Both the position numbers and the translations under genes were made by a program. The notes below the pieces were generated by a model. That model made no database searches and had not been told where the DNA came from. It was given only the letters and a program-made list of their open reading frames with translations. 64,000 bases of DNA from Bowdeniella nasicola (GTDB lineage Bacteria > Actinomycetota > Actinomycetes > Actinomycetales > Actinomycetaceae): positions 17,409-81,408 of the forward strand of contig NZ_FNQV01000013.1 of assembly GCF_900107735.1 (NCBI RefSeq). Reading direction: 5' to 3'. Position 1 is the stretch's first letter. Each line of letters begins with the position of its first letter. Shown piece after piece: positions 54,553 through 64,000 of the stretch.

Positions 54553-54943
54553 TTCTTGTCATTCACAGCAGTTGTTAACCAGCTGTGAGTGAGGGCGATT
54601 TGTCGTGGACAACGTGCTCGGCGGTTGCGGATAGCTTGGTGATGACAACGAACTCCTCACAGCACGACGTCACTTCTCCTGAAACTATCCACAATCCATG
54701 CACATGGTAACTCCGCGGGATCACACCAAAAACTTGGCCTTTCCACAGGATTAACACCCCCTATGATGATGACTACTTATAAAAGCGAAATGACAAAAGC
54801 TCGAAGTACTTGGGCTTGTGGCGGGCGGGATGTGGCCGATCCAAACCTGGGGATGGTCCTGTCGGAGCTCGATTCGTGAGATTCTAAGTCGTAGGAAACC
54901 TGGGTAGGATCCGGGAAGTGCCAACCGGAAGAAGAGAGAGATC
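54553..54943. other. dnaA-dnaN intergenic half of oriC
   Basis: Holds DnaA-box-like CTATCCACA (54685-54693), CTTTCCACA (54739-54747) and TTGTCCACG (54604-54612, minus). An AT-richer stretch around 54770-54800, including CTTATAAAAG, is a candidate DNA-unwinding element or dnaN promoter. No gene is seen. Confidence 0.7.
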
Positions 54944-56071
54944 GTGAAGTTCAGGGTTGATCGTGATGTGTTGACGGAAGCCGTAACGTGGACGGCTCGG
55001 TCACTGCCTACCCGTCCTGCAGTTCCCGTCCTTGCGGGTGTACGGATTTCAGCTCGCGATGGTGCACTGACGCTGTCCTCGTTCGACTACGAGGTGTCCG
55101 CCAAGTGTGAGCTACCCGCCGAGATCGACGATGACGGCGAAGTTCTCGTTCTTGGGCGACTGCTCGCAGATATTTGTAAGTCGCTTCCAAACAAGCCGGT
55201 CACGATCGAATCGGATGAACAGAATGTGTCGCTCACCTGCGGAGCCTCCCGATTCAACCTGCTGACGATGCCACTAGAGGACTACCCGGCTCTGCCGAAC
55301 ATGCCGAGCCTTGCAGGCCAGGTCGAGCCCGCGGTCTTCACCGATGCCGTCAACCAGGTCTCCATTGCGGCCTCGCGTGACGACACCCTGCCTTTGCTGA
55401 CCGGTGTTTTGGTCGAAATTGAGGGCGAAAAGATCACCATGATGGCAACCGACCGGTACCGGTTGGCGCTTCGCGAACTGACCTGGATCCCCACAGATCC
55501 GGAAATTTCGACCTCGGCGCTCGTTCGCGCCCGGACCCTGACCGATGTTGCTCGATCCATGACCTCCGGTGAGGATGTCCAGATCACGCTGGATGCCGAA
55601 GGCGAAGGATCTCTCATTGGTTTCGAAGCCGGTGGCAAGCACACGACATCTCAGCTGGTTGAGGGTGACTACCCCAAGGTGCGTCGCCTCTTCCCCGATT
55701 CCATGCCGACCCATGCGGTTGTCGATACCGCGGCTCTTACCGAAGCCGTCAAGCGTGTGGCACTCGTAGCCGAGCGTAATGCTCCCATTCGTTTGACGTT
55801 TACCGACGGTGAACTGGCCTTGGAGGCCGGCCAGGGCGAAAATGCTCAGGCGTCGGAAGCGGTTCAAGCCAGCCTCGTCGGGGAAGATCTCGTCACGGCT
55901 TACAACCCGCCGTACCTGCTGGATGGGCTTTCGGTCATTCACACCCCGTACGTTCGTTTCTCCTTCACTCACCCCTCGAAGCCTGCGGCGTTGACGGGAC
56001 AGGAGAAGCTCGACGGTGATGACGACACGAGCTTCCGCTACCTGCTGATGCCCCTCCGGGTGGGGATCTAG
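54944..56071 (+). CDS. dnaN: DNA polymerase III sliding clamp (beta)
   Basis: A 375-residue clamp beginning MKFRVDRDVLTEAVTWTARSLPTRPAVPVLAGV and showing the three repeated domains with FDYEVSAKCELP and, in domain 3, TFTDGELALEAGQ. The C-terminus ends FRYLLMPLRVGI, the usual M-P-x-R signature. GTG start with AGAGAG upstream. It tethers Pol III to DNA. The normal dnaA-dnaN-recF order holds. Confidence 0.98.
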   Translation: MKFRVDRDVLTEAVTWTARSLPTRPAVPVLAGVRISARDGALTLSSFDYEVSAKCELPAEIDDDGEVLVLGRLLADICKSLPNKPVTIESDEQNVSLTCGASRFNLLTMPLEDYPALPNMPSLAGQVEPAVFTDAVNQVSIAASRDDTLPLLTGVLVEIEGEKITMMATDRYRLALRELTWIPTDPEISTSALVRARTLTDVARSMTSGEDVQITLDAEGEGSLIGFEAGGKHTTSQLVEGDYPKVRRLFPDSMPTHAVVDTAALTEAVKRVALVAERNAPIRLTFTDGELALEAGQGENAQASEAVQASLVGEDLVTAYNPPYLLDGLSVIHTPYVRFSFTHPSKPAALTGQEKLDGDDDTSFRYLLMPLRVGI

Positions 56072-56086
56072 CTCCCCAAGTCAACC

Positions 56087-57235
56087 GTGTTCATCTCGGA
56101 TCTAGCGCTAGACCAGTTTCGTTCCTACGACCACCAGGTCGTCCAGTTCGCAACGGGTGCTCAGGCTCTGATCGGGCTGAACGGCCAGGGAAAAACCAAT
56201 CTTGTCGAGGCTATTGCCTACCTCGCGACGTTCTCGTCGCACCGGGTGGCAGCCGACACCGCATTGGTGAAGGCGGGCGAGTCGGCAGCGGTCATCAGGG
56301 CGAAGGTCCAAGACGGCGATCGCAGCCTGATGCTGGAAGTTGAAATTCTTGCTGGCAAGGCCAACCGCGCCCGGCTGAACCGCACCCCGGTGAAGACGCG
56401 CGAACTGCTCGGCATCGTGCATTGCGTGATTTTTGCGCCCGAAGACCTCATCTTGGTCAAGGGTGACCCCTCCGATCGGCGCCGATTCCTCGATGACCTC
56501 CTCGTGCAGTTCTCGCCGCGACTGGGTGGCGTCAAGACTGATTACGACCGGGTTCTCAGGCAACGCTCGGCGCTGCTGAAAAGTGCGTTCGGCCAGCAGC
56601 GCGCCGGCCGCAGCCCCGACCTGTCAACGCTTGACGTCTGGGATGAACAAATTGCGGATTTGGGCTCGCAGATCATCGTTGCGCGCGCGGATATGGTCGC
56701 CGAGTTACAACCCCTCGTCGAAGCGGCGTACGACGAAGTTGCGAGCGGCCAGTCCACGGCGGCTTTCTCGACCAAGTCCTCGCTCGGGGACGTTCCGCTC
56801 GACGAGCTGCGAGATCTCGATCAGATGAGGCAACGCCTGGCGTCGGCGCTCGTCGATAATCGTGCTCGAGAGATTGAACGCGGAGTGACATTGGCGGGGC
56901 CGCATCGCGATGACCTCGTGCTCACCTTGAACGAGCTGCCGGCTCGTGGCTATGCCTCCCATGGCGAGTCGTGGTCTTTCGCGCTTGCGTTGCGCCTGGC
57001 ATCCTATGAGCTTCTTCGTGCCCGAAACGATAGCGATGGGCGCACGAGTCCGATCCTGATTTTGGATGATGTTTTCGCCGAACTCGACAGCTCGCGCCAG
57101 CGCCGACTCGCGGAAATGGTCGCGGACGCCGAACAGGTTTTTGTTACGGCAGCGGTGGCCTCGGATGTCCCCGAGAAACTCAACGCCCAGCGTTATACCG
57201 TCGCAAACTCAGTGGTCAGCAAAGACGAATCATGA
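56087..57235 (+). CDS. recF: DNA replication/repair protein RecF
   Basis: A 382-residue SMC-like ATPase: GLNGQGKTNLVEAIAYLATFSSHR (Walker A, near 30-50), GDPSDRRRFLDDLLVQF, GPHRDDLVL and Walker B LILDDVFAELDSSRQRRL. It loads RecA at gapped DNA. GTG start. Its stop overlaps dciA as ATGA. Confidence 0.97.
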   Translation: MFISDLALDQFRSYDHQVVQFATGAQALIGLNGQGKTNLVEAIAYLATFSSHRVAADTALVKAGESAAVIRAKVQDGDRSLMLEVEILAGKANRARLNRTPVKTRELLGIVHCVIFAPEDLILVKGDPSDRRRFLDDLLVQFSPRLGGVKTDYDRVLRQRSALLKSAFGQQRAGRSPDLSTLDVWDEQIADLGSQIIVARADMVAELQPLVEAAYDEVASGQSTAAFSTKSSLGDVPLDELRDLDQMRQRLASALVDNRAREIERGVTLAGPHRDDLVLTLNELPARGYASHGESWSFALALRLASYELLRARNDSDGRTSPILILDDVFAELDSSRQRRLAEMVADAEQVFVTAAVASDVPEKLNAQRYTVANSVVSKDES

Positions 57236-57786
57236 GCGACGAAATAAGCGACGAAGCCGCGCTCATGGCCTATCAGCGGGCGCGACGCATGACGCGAGGA
57301 CACGTCTATCGTCGGGGTCGGTCTGCTCGGCAGCGGCAGATTCACGCGGACGATCTCGTCGAGGAGATGGATGCAGTTCCGCTTGGGGGACCGGGGCTGG
57401 GCGACGTCGGATCAGGTGCGAAACGCTCGCGGCGCGATCCGCAGCCGGTCGCCGATGTGGCCGAACGCTTCGTTCGGATGCGGGATTGGTTTTCTGAGGT
57501 TGGCGTCGGTGCTGTCCTTGGCAACTGGGCGGAGATCGTCGGTCCACAGACGGCGCAACACTGCTCAGCCGAGTCATTTAAGGATGGCGTCCTAACGATT
57601 CGGACGTCGTCGACAGCGTGGGCCACGCAGCTGAAACTGTTGTTGCCTCAAATCGAACGCCGCATCGCGGAAGAGGCGGGCGATGGCGTCGTCACGGACA
57701 TCAAGATTGTTGGACCGGCGGCGCCGAGTTGGAAAAAAGGGCCGCGAGTTGTCAGGGGTCGAGGTCCGCGTGACACCTACAACTAG
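57232..57786 (+). CDS. DciA/DUF721-family replication protein
   Basis: A 184-residue protein with a long basic, disordered N-terminus and a C-terminal DUF721 core: VLGNWAEIVGPQTAQHCSAESFKDGVLTIRTSSTAWATQLKLLLPQIERRIAEEAG. DciA is the predominant helicase loader/operator in bacteria lacking DnaC or DnaI. Coupled to recF and 150 bp before gyrB, the usual actinobacterial location. Confidence 0.92.
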   Translation: MSDEISDEAALMAYQRARRMTRGHVYRRGRSARQRQIHADDLVEEMDAVPLGGPGLGDVGSGAKRSRRDPQPVADVAERFVRMRDWFSEVGVGAVLGNWAEIVGPQTAQHCSAESFKDGVLTIRTSSTAWATQLKLLLPQIERRIAEEAGDGVVTDIKIVGPAAPSWKKGPRVVRGRGPRDTYN

Positions 57787-57936
57787 AGCTATCCACAGGC
57801 TGTGTGTAACTTCGGGTTTGTCGGATTTCCGATAGACTGGTCAAGTTCAGAGCCCGTGCGAAAAACGCCTCGGTGTCGTGCGACGTCAGCGTGAGTCGCC
57901 GGGCTGTACCCGTGCCTTGAAGGAGACACCGCTATC

Positions 57937-59961
57937 GTGGCTGACGCAACGAGCGCCGAGGATCGGCCTGACTACGGTGCTAGCAGTATTACCGTCCTCG
58001 AAGGGCTTGAAGCAGTCCGCAAACGCCCGGGCATGTACATCGGCTCCACCGGTGAGCGCGGCTTACACCACATGGTCTATGAGGTCGTAGATAACGCCGT
58101 TGATGAAGCGCTAGCCGGCTATTGCACCCACATCGAGGTGACGATCCAGAACGATGGCGGGTTGCGCGTTGATGATGACGGCCGCGGTATTCCGGTGGAC
58201 ATTCACCCGACCGAAGGTATCCCGACGGTCCAGGTGGCCATGACGATCCTGCACGCTGGCGGCAAGTTCGGCGGCGATTCCTACGCCGTATCCGGCGGCC
58301 TGCACGGCGTGGGTGTCTCGGTCGTGAACGCCCTGTCGACGAGGGTCGAAACCGTCGTCAAGCGCCAGGGCTACACCTGGTACCAGTCCTTTGCCGACGG
58401 CGGAAAGCCCGTTGGCGAGCTGCGCAAGGGTGAACCGACGGACGAGACCGGCACGAGCCAGACGTTCTATCCGGATCCCGAAATTTTCGAAACGGTCGAC
58501 TTCGACTTCGAAACGCTGCGGGCACGCTTCCAGCAGATGGCGTTTTTGAACAAGGGCCTGAGAATTACGCTCACCGATGAGCGCGACGAGGCAACGGACG
58601 CGGGCGACGAGATCACCGGCGATGACGAAGGCACCGAAAACGATCCGGTAGCCGGCCACCGCGAAGTGACTTACCTGTACGAGCGCGGCCTGTACGACTT
58701 CGTCGAATACCTGAACTCAGCGAAGCGCGTCGAGCCGGTGCACGCCGACGTCATCGATTTTTCCGCGGAAGATCCCGAGCGCAAGATCTCCCTGGAAATC
58801 GCCATGCAGTGGACGAACGGATACTCCGAGGCCGTCCACACCTACGCGAATACGATCAACACCTCCGAAGGCGGCACCCACGAAGAAGGCTTCCGCTCGG
58901 CGCTGACCTCGCTCGTCAACAAGTACGCCAAAGACAAGGGCCTGCTGAAGGACAAGGACGATAACCTCACGGGCGACGATATCCGTGAGGGCTTGACCGC
59001 TGTCATCTCGATCAAGCTCGGAGAGCCGCAGTTCGAGGGCCAGACGAAGACGAAGCTCGGCAACACCGAAGCGCGGACGTTCGTCCAGCAACAGCTGTAC
59101 GCCAAGCTCGGCGACTGGTTTGACGCACATCCCTCGGAAGCTCGCGACATTATTCGCAAGTCGCAGCAAGCGGCAGCCGCTCGCATGGCAGCCCGCAAGG
59201 CACGCGAAGCCACCCGACGCAAGGGCGCACTCGAGTCAGCGTCGATGCCCGGCAAGCTCAAGGACTGCACCTCGCGCGATGCGACGAAGTGCGAGATCTT
59301 CATCGTCGAGGGTGACTCCGCAGGCGGCTCGGCCGTGCAGGGCCGCGACCCGGAAACCCAGGCAATTCTGCCCCTGCGAGGCAAAATCCTGAACGTGGAG
59401 AAGGCTCGCCTGGACCGCGCGCTATCCAACGAGGAAGTGCGTGCGCTCATCACGGCGTTCGGCACCGGCATCGGCGAAGAATTCGACCTGGATCGCCTGC
59501 GCTACTTCAAGATCGTCCTCATGGCAGACGCCGACGTCGATGGCCAGCACATCTCGACGCTGCTGCTGACCCTCCTGTTCCGCTACATGAAGCCGCTCGT
59601 CGAAAACGGGCACGTCTACCTCGCGCAGCCCCCGCTGTATCGCATCAAGTGGACGAATGCGCCGCACCAGTACGTCTACTCTGATCGCGAGCGTGACGCC
59701 GCGATCGAGGAGGGCCGCGCGGCCGGTAACCGCCTGCCCAAGGACAGCGCGATCCAGCGCTACAAGGGTCTGGGCGAGATGAACGATCACGAACTGTGGG
59801 AAACCACGATGAACCCCGAGACCCGCACGCTGCGCCAGGTCACGATCGGGGAAGCTGCCGCGGCCGACGAGATCTTCTCGATCCTCATGGGCGAAGACGT
59901 CGAATCCCGACGCAGCTTTATTCAACGAAACGCCAAGGACGTCCGGTTCCTCGACATCTAG
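57937..59961 (+). CDS. gyrB: DNA gyrase subunit B
   Basis: A 674-residue GHKL ATPase subunit. [57 protein letters not shown] (ATP lid) and the TOPRIM elements [22 protein letters not shown] and DADVDGQHI are all present. It drives ATP-dependent negative supercoiling with GyrA. GTG start behind AAGGAG. Confidence 0.98.
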   Translation: MADATSAEDRPDYGASSITVLEGLEAVRKRPGMYIGSTGERGLHHMVYEVVDNAVDEALAGYCTHIEVTIQNDGGLRVDDDGRGIPVDIHPTEGIPTVQVAMTILHAGGKFGGDSYAVSGGLHGVGVSVVNALSTRVETVVKRQGYTWYQSFADGGKPVGELRKGEPTDETGTSQTFYPDPEIFETVDFDFETLRARFQQMAFLNKGLRITLTDERDEATDAGDEITGDDEGTENDPVAGHREVTYLYERGLYDFVEYLNSAKRVEPVHADVIDFSAEDPERKISLEIAMQWTNGYSEAVHTYANTINTSEGGTHEEGFRSALTSLVNKYAKDKGLLKDKDDNLTGDDIREGLTAVISIKLGEPQFEGQTKTKLGNTEARTFVQQQLYAKLGDWFDAHPSEARDIIRKSQQAAAARMAARKAREATRRKGALESASMPGKLKDCTSRDATKCEIFIVEGDSAGGSAVQGRDPETQAILPLRGKILNVEKARLDRALSNEEVRALITAFGTGIGEEFDLDRLRYFKIVLMADADVDGQHISTLLLTLLFRYMKPLVENGHVYLAQPPLYRIKWTNAPHQYVYSDRERDAAIEEGRAAGNRLPKDSAIQRYKGLGEMNDHELWETTMNPETRTLRQVTIGEAAAADEIFSILMGEDVESRRSFIQRNAKDVRFLDI

Positions 59962-59992
59962 CCGGAACTAACGACGCGAAAGAAGTATCACT

Positions 59993-62521
59993 GTGAGCGA
60001 TGAGCAGACCAACGACGAGCTGGATGTCGTAACCGAGGGCCGCGACCGCATCGAAATGGTCGACCTGAAGACCGAGATGAAGCGGTCCTACCTCGACTAC
60101 GCGATGTCCGTCATCGTGGGCCGAGCCCTGCCCGATGTTCGCGACGGCCTCAAGCCCGTCCACCGCCGCGTTCTCTACGCGATGTACGACGGTGGCTACC
60201 GGCCCGACAGCGCATTTTCCAAGTCCGCGCGCATCGTCGGCGACGTCATGGGTCACTACCACCCGCACGGCGACTCGGCGATCTACGACACCCTCGTCCG
60301 CCTCGTGCAACCGTGGTCGATGCGCTACCCGCTCGTCACCGGCCAGGGCAACTTTGGCTCCGCCGGCGATCAGGGCGCTGCCGCCCCGCGGTACACCGAG
60401 GCCAAGATGGCGCCGCTCGCGATGGAGATGGTGCGCGACATCGACCGCGAGACGGTCGATTTCCAGGAGAACTACGACGGCCGCTCGCTCGAGCCCGTCG
60501 TGCTGCCCGCGCGCTTCCCGAACCTCCTCGTCAACGGCTCCGAGGGCATCGCCGTCGGCATGGCAACCCGCATCCCGCCGCACAACCTGCGCGAAGTCGC
60601 CGACGGCGTGAAGTGGCTGCTCGAGCACCCTGAAGCCGAGAAGGAAGAGCTCCTCGAAGCGCTGCTGCAGCGCATCAAGGGCCCCGACTTCCCGACCGGC
60701 GCGCAGATCCTCGGCTACCGCGGCATCGAGGAGGCCTACCGCACGGGCCGCGGCTCGATCACGCAGCGCGCGATCGTCGAGGTCGACGAGATCAACGGTC
60801 GCACCTGCCTTGTCGTGACCGAACTGCCTTACCAGGTCAACCCCGACCGCCTGCTCAAGCGCATCGCCGAAGGCGTGAACGAAGGCCGCCTGCCTGGCAT
60901 CGCCGATATCCGCGACGAATCCTCTGGCCGCACCGGCCAGCGCCTCGTCATCGTGCTCAAGCGCGACGCCGTTGCGAAGGTCGTGCTCAACAACCTGTAT
61001 AAGCACACCGCGATGCAGGCGAACTTCCCGGCAAACATGCTGGCGCTCGTCGACGGTGTGCCGCGCACCCTCTCGCTCGACGGCTTCATCCGCCACTGGG
61101 TCAACCACCAGCTCGAGGTCATCGTCCGCCGCACGCGCTACCTGCTGCGCAAGGCGCAGGAACGCATGCACCTGCTCGAGGGTTACATGAAGGCGCTCGA
61201 CGCCCTCGACGAGGTCATCGCCCTCATCCGCGCCTCGCGCACCACCGAGGACGCGCGCAGCGGCCTCATGGAACTGCTCGGCATCGACGAGGTCCAAGCC
61301 GAGGCGATCCTGTCCATGCAGCTGCGCCGCCTCGCTGCCCTGGAACGCCTGAAGATCCAGCAGGAATACGAGGACCTCAAGGCGCAGATCCTCGACTTCG
61401 AGGACATCATCGCCAAGCCCGAACGCCAGCGCGTCATCGTCGGCGAAGAGCTCGAAGCCCTCGTCGAGAAATACGGCGATGAACGCCGCACGACGATCCT
61501 GCCCTTCGACGGCGAAATGCGGATGGAAGACCTCATCCCCGAAGAAGACGTCGTCGTCACCATCACGCGCGGCGGCTACGCCAAGCGCACCCGCATCGAC
61601 AACTACCGCTCCCAGCGCCGCGGCGGCAAGGGCGTGCGTGGCGCCGCCTTGCGCGAAGACGACATCGTCGAGCACTTCTTCACCACGACGACGCACCACT
61701 GGCTGTTGTTCTTCACCAACCTCGGGCGCGTCTACCGCGCCAAGGCCTACGAGCTGCCCGAGGGCGGGCGCGACGCCAAGGGCCAGCACGTCGCGAACCT
61801 CCTCGCATTCCAGCCCGAGGAGCACATCGCCGAGGTGCTCGCCATCAAGGATTACGAGCAGGCCGATTTCCTCGTCCTCGCCACGCGCGAAGGCCTCGTG
61901 AAAAAGACCTACCTCACCGAGTACGACTCCAACCGCAGCGGGGGCGTCATCGCCATCCGGTTGCGCGAAGACGAGGACGGCAACGCCGATCAGCTCGTCT
62001 CCGCTCGCCTGGCCTGCGTCGGCGACGATCTCATCCTCGTCTCCAAGAAGGGCCAGTCGCTGCGCTTCACCGCCACCGACGAGGCCCTGCGCCCGATGGG
62101 CCGCGCCACCTCCGGCGTACGCGGCATGCGCTTCCGCGACGGCGATGAACTGCTCACCATGGACGTCGTGGAAGACGAAGCCGATCTCTTCGTCGTCACC
62201 GAGGGCGGCTTCGCCAAGCGCACGCGCCTGTCCGAATACCGGGTCCAGGGCCGCGGAGGCATGGGCGTGAAGGTCGCCAACCTCGTCGACGCCCGCGGCG
62301 ACTTGATCGGCGCATTGGTGACGCACGACGATGATGAGGTCCTCGTCATCATGGAACGTGGCAAGATCGTGCGTACAAAGGTTGCGGAGGTTAACCGCAC
62401 CGGACGCAACACCCAGGGCGTGACGTTCGCAAAACCGGACAAGGGCGATCGCATCATCGCGATCACTTTGAACAATGAGACCGACGACGAAGACGACGCC
62501 GAGTCGGCTGAGGAGGCCTAA
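59993..62521 (+). CDS. gyrA: DNA gyrase subunit A
   Basis: An 842-residue subunit with the catalytic Tyr in [16 protein letters not shown] residues S95 and D99 in [10 protein letters not shown] (wild-type at positions equivalent to E. coli 83 and 87), and the GyrA-box QRRGGKG of the wrapping C-terminal domain. A short acidic tail ends it. GTG start, 31 bp after gyrB; the final bases overlap the DUF3566 start. Confidence 0.98.
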   Translation: MSDEQTNDELDVVTEGRDRIEMVDLKTEMKRSYLDYAMSVIVGRALPDVRDGLKPVHRRVLYAMYDGGYRPDSAFSKSARIVGDVMGHYHPHGDSAIYDTLVRLVQPWSMRYPLVTGQGNFGSAGDQGAAAPRYTEAKMAPLAMEMVRDIDRETVDFQENYDGRSLEPVVLPARFPNLLVNGSEGIAVGMATRIPPHNLREVADGVKWLLEHPEAEKEELLEALLQRIKGPDFPTGAQILGYRGIEEAYRTGRGSITQRAIVEVDEINGRTCLVVTELPYQVNPDRLLKRIAEGVNEGRLPGIADIRDESSGRTGQRLVIVLKRDAVAKVVLNNLYKHTAMQANFPANMLALVDGVPRTLSLDGFIRHWVNHQLEVIVRRTRYLLRKAQERMHLLEGYMKALDALDEVIALIRASRTTEDARSGLMELLGIDEVQAEAILSMQLRRLAALERLKIQQEYEDLKAQILDFEDIIAKPERQRVIVGEELEALVEKYGDERRTTILPFDGEMRMEDLIPEEDVVVTITRGGYAKRTRIDNYRSQRRGGKGVRGAALREDDIVEHFFTTTTHHWLLFFTNLGRVYRAKAYELPEGGRDAKGQHVANLLAFQPEEHIAEVLAIKDYEQADFLVLATREGLVKKTYLTEYDSNRSGGVIAIRLREDEDGNADQLVSARLACVGDDLILVSKKGQSLRFTATDEALRPMGRATSGVRGMRFRDGDELLTMDVVEDEADLFVVTEGGFAKRTRLSEYRVQGRGGMGVKVANLVDARGDLIGALVTHDDDEVLVIMERGKIVRTKVAEVNRTGRNTQGVTFAKPDKGDRIIAITLNNETDDEDDAESAEEA

Positions 62522-63054
62522 TGAGCCAGGACAACACCAACGAGGATCGCCCACGACTCGTCTCCCCGCCGCCCCCGAGCGAGGACGACGTCCTCACCTA
62601 CGACGAGGCAGGCGACGTCCGTGAGCCCGCCGAGGTCGATGAGCCGCGCACCGGCTTCTTTGCGCGGCGCGGCACGGGCGAAACCACGGGCCTGGCAGTC
62701 GATTACCGCATCATCCAGCGCGTCGATCCGTGGTCGGTCATGAAGCTTGGCTTCCTGCTGTCGATCGCGATCGGCGTCATGACCGTCATCGCCGCCGCGC
62801 TCGTCTGGCTGCTGTTGGACTCCTTCCAGGTCTTCGCCCAAATCACCAAGATCATCGGCGAGATCGATACCTCCTCCGGGGAGTTCTCCAAGCTGCTTGG
62901 CTACCTGCACTTCGACAAGGTCATCTCGCTGGCCACGATCGTCGCGATCGCGAACACGATCCTGCTGACAGTCCTCATGACTATCGGCGCGTTCCTTTAC
63001 AACATCGTCGCGTCCCTCGTCGGTGGCATCCATGTCACCCTCGTCGAGGAGTAG
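62521..63054 (+). CDS. DUF3566 transmembrane protein
   Basis: A 177-residue protein whose acidic, proline-rich N-terminal 60 residues precede the DUF3566 core with two membrane helices (MKLGFLLSIAIGVMTVIAAALVWLLL and ATIVAIANTILLTVLMTIGAFLYNIVASLVGGIHVTLVEE). This family always follows gyrA in Actinobacteria and its role is unknown. The start overlaps the gyrA stop by one base (TAATG). Confidence 0.93.
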   Translation: MSQDNTNEDRPRLVSPPPPSEDDVLTYDEAGDVREPAEVDEPRTGFFARRGTGETTGLAVDYRIIQRVDPWSVMKLGFLLSIAIGVMTVIAAALVWLLLDSFQVFAQITKIIGEIDTSSGEFSKLLGYLHFDKVISLATIVAIANTILLTVLMTIGAFLYNIVASLVGGIHVTLVEE

Positions 63055-63119
63055 TGAGCGGGAACACCACATCCCGGTTTGGGATTGACCGACAAAATGG
63101 GATATTCTCATTCGGTCAC

Positions 63120-63196
63120 GGGCCTATAGCTCAGTCGGTTAGAGCGCTTCCCTGATAAGGAAGAGGTCGCTGGTTCGAGTCCAGCTAGGCCCACCA
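63120..63196 (+). tRNA. tRNA-Ile (GAT)
   Basis: Cloverleaf: acceptor GGGCCTA/TAGGCCC, D arm AGCTCAGTCGGTTAGAGC, anticodon stem CTTCC/GGAAG with loop CTGATAA (anticodon GAT), T arm GCTGGTTCGAGTCCAGC, discriminator A, and an encoded CCA. Position after gyrA is typical. Confidence 0.98.
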
Positions 63197-63219
63197 CGTA
63201 CTCGCCTAAGGAGGGCAAC

Positions 63220-63372
63220 GTGAAGAAGATTCTGGCAATCGCCGCAGCTTCCATCGCCGGTTACGCCCTGTGGGTTCGGATTCAGCAAGAGCGCGAAGAG
63301 CGCGACATCTGGGCCGAGGTCACCGACAGCTTCGGCGAGACTCCCGAAGATCTCATCGCGCTGCAGAAGTAG
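63220..63372 (+). CDS. DLW-39-family miniprotein
   Basis: A 50-residue product from GTG 63220, with AAGGAGGG 5 nt upstream. It reads MKKILAIAAASIAGYALWVRI, a short hydrophobic helix, then a charged segment with ERDIWAEVTDSFGETPEDL. The family name motif D-L-W is D-I-W here. It lies between tRNA-Ile and tRNA-Ala, its characteristic place in Actinobacteria. Function unknown. Confidence 0.8.
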   Translation: MKKILAIAAASIAGYALWVRIQQEREERDIWAEVTDSFGETPEDLIALQK

Positions 63373-63386
63373 ACTGTTTCGCACTA

Positions 63387-63459
63387 GGGGCCATGGCGCA
63401 ATTGGTAGCGCACCTGCTTTGCAAGCAGGGGGTTAGGGGTTCGAGTCCCCTTGGCTCCA
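63387..63459 (+). tRNA. tRNA-Ala (TGC)
   Basis: Acceptor GGGGCCA pairs with TGGCTCC (one G-T wobble). D arm GGCGCAATTGGTAGCGC, anticodon stem CCTGC/GCAGG with TGC in loop TTTGCAA, T arm AGGGGTTCGAGTCCCCT, discriminator A. The 3' CCA is not encoded. Confidence 0.97.
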
Positions 63460-63467
63460 CTCGATCC

Positions 63468-63523
63468 ACAAGGCTCGAACCCTTGCCATCGTTGATGGTT
63501 TCGGTTCGGGCCTTGTAGCTTTT
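63468..63523 (+). terminator. Terminator after the tRNA pair
   Basis: A long stem ACAAGGCTCGAACC / GGTTCGGGCCTTGT (13 of 14 paired) with an inner CCAT/ATGG helix, followed by CTTTT at 63519-63523. Confidence 0.85.
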
Positions 63524-63625
63524 CTAAGCCCACCGCGTATCAGGGAGCTCGAAAGTCTGGCTCCCGATTCTTAGCGCGCGTGGGATACCGGCCAAAACGT
63601 GTTGCTTTAGACGGCGTGTCGTTGT

Positions 63626-64000
63626 CTAGTTGGAGCGTCCTGCCCTTCCTTTTCGTGCCCAGAGGCCTTCTTCGGCGGTGGTGTGGGTGTCGTAGTGGGC
63701 GGGTCCGATTTTCTCGTTCGGCTTGTTCGATTTTTTGGGGATGATCCACCTGCGGGGTCTGTCGGCCTGGTGCCACTGGGTGTAGATCTGCGGCACGGGT
63801 TTGGGTGCGACCCAGCGGAAGTACAGAACCCAATCCACGGCAGTGAGCAGGTGGGATTCGGACAAGCCCCGGTGGTAGTAGCTGACGGCGGCGATGCGGG
63901 AATTGAGGGACTCAGCGATGTTCGTTGTAGCGTGCAGCACGTGGCCGGGGTGGGCGGTCAAAAAGTTGAATAACGTGCCTTTTTTGGTCAGGCGTTCCAG
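63626..64000 (-). mobile_element. IS1249-like transposase, C-terminal part (5' end beyond window)
   Basis: The minus-strand frame is open to the window edge and gives the last 124 residues. TTNIAESLNSRIAAVSYYHRGLSESHLLTAVDWVLYF resembles the C-terminal catalytic-domain end of IS1249/IS256-group transposases (T-N-x-x-E-x-x-N ... HRGLS ... A-V-W). The tail is basic and ends KGRAGRSN. Whether the element is complete, and its terminal inverted repeat, cannot be seen; 63524-63625 shows no obvious repeat end. Confidence 0.75.

Noticed and set aside
59918..62554. 878-codon minus-strand ORF opposite gyrA
   Set aside because: Shadow of gyrA; composition is unnatural and it has no recognisable motif.
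63540..63833. 97-codon minus-strand ORF near the transposase
   Set aside because: Different frame from the recognisable transposase C-terminus; it looks like a shadow.

Overview
The window is the origin-of-replication neighbourhood of a high-G+C actinobacterial chromosome. The gene order rsmG-jag-yidC-yidD-rnpA-rpmH / oriC / dnaA-dnaN-recF-dciA-gyrB-gyrA, a parAB locus beside three perfect parS palindromes, and the MurJ-pseudokinase, DUF6049, DUF3566 and DLW-39 proteins are all actinobacterial hallmarks. Gene content is most like the Actinomycetaceae, but I cannot name a genus from sequence alone.

Left end (1-4.2 kb, + strand): the tail of a short-chain dehydrogenase, an AMP-forming acyl-CoA ligase, a GNAT-like protein and a PaaI-type thioesterase form a tight operon ending at a strong terminator, followed by an MHS-type organic-acid transporter. 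After an APH-like kinase, a ribokinase, a short-chain dehydrogenase and a glyoxalase-fold protein comes a large minus-strand operon (15.3 to 7.5 kb). It encodes a complete Mhp-type meta-cleavage route: hydroxylase, extradiol dioxygenase, C-C hydrolase, hydratase, aldolase and acetylating acetaldehyde dehydrogenase. It ends with an isochorismatase-fold protein and another dehydrogenase. Together the two blocks suggest uptake and breakdown of a hydroxyphenylpropanoid-like aromatic acid to pyruvate and acetyl-CoA.

15.4-17.3 kb: a single AlbA_2 (Schlafen-like) / ATPase-like / winged-helix gene of lower G+C, framed by two near-identical 46-bp repeats built from CCTAACC and GGTTAGG, with a third related copy at its promoter. 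17.3-19 kb: the rpsF-ssb-rpsR-rplI operon, with a leader that can mask its own Shine-Dalgarno. 19.1-23.1 kb: a YyaL-like thioredoxin-domain protein, then a NaeI-type restriction-modification pair lodged tail-to-tail between that gene and a class A penicillin-binding protein. 25.5-36 kb: an MFS exporter, the CCA-adding enzyme, a NUDIX hydrolase, DUF6049, a giant MurJ-pseudokinase fusion, trxB and trxA.

36-45 kb is accessory: two small membrane proteins, a LysR regulator with a promoter palindrome, and a GntR-controlled sugar locus (DapA-family lyase, solute-binding lipoprotein, two permeases, GH88 hydrolase) with a perfect 20-bp operator. A nucleoside deaminase, a PLP aminotransferase and a D-Ala-D-Ala-ligase-like protein lead into parB-parA. 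47-63 kb is the conserved oriC core. It is followed by DUF3566, tRNA-Ile, a DLW-39 miniprotein and tRNA-Ala, a terminator, and the 3' part of an IS1249-like transposase running off the window.
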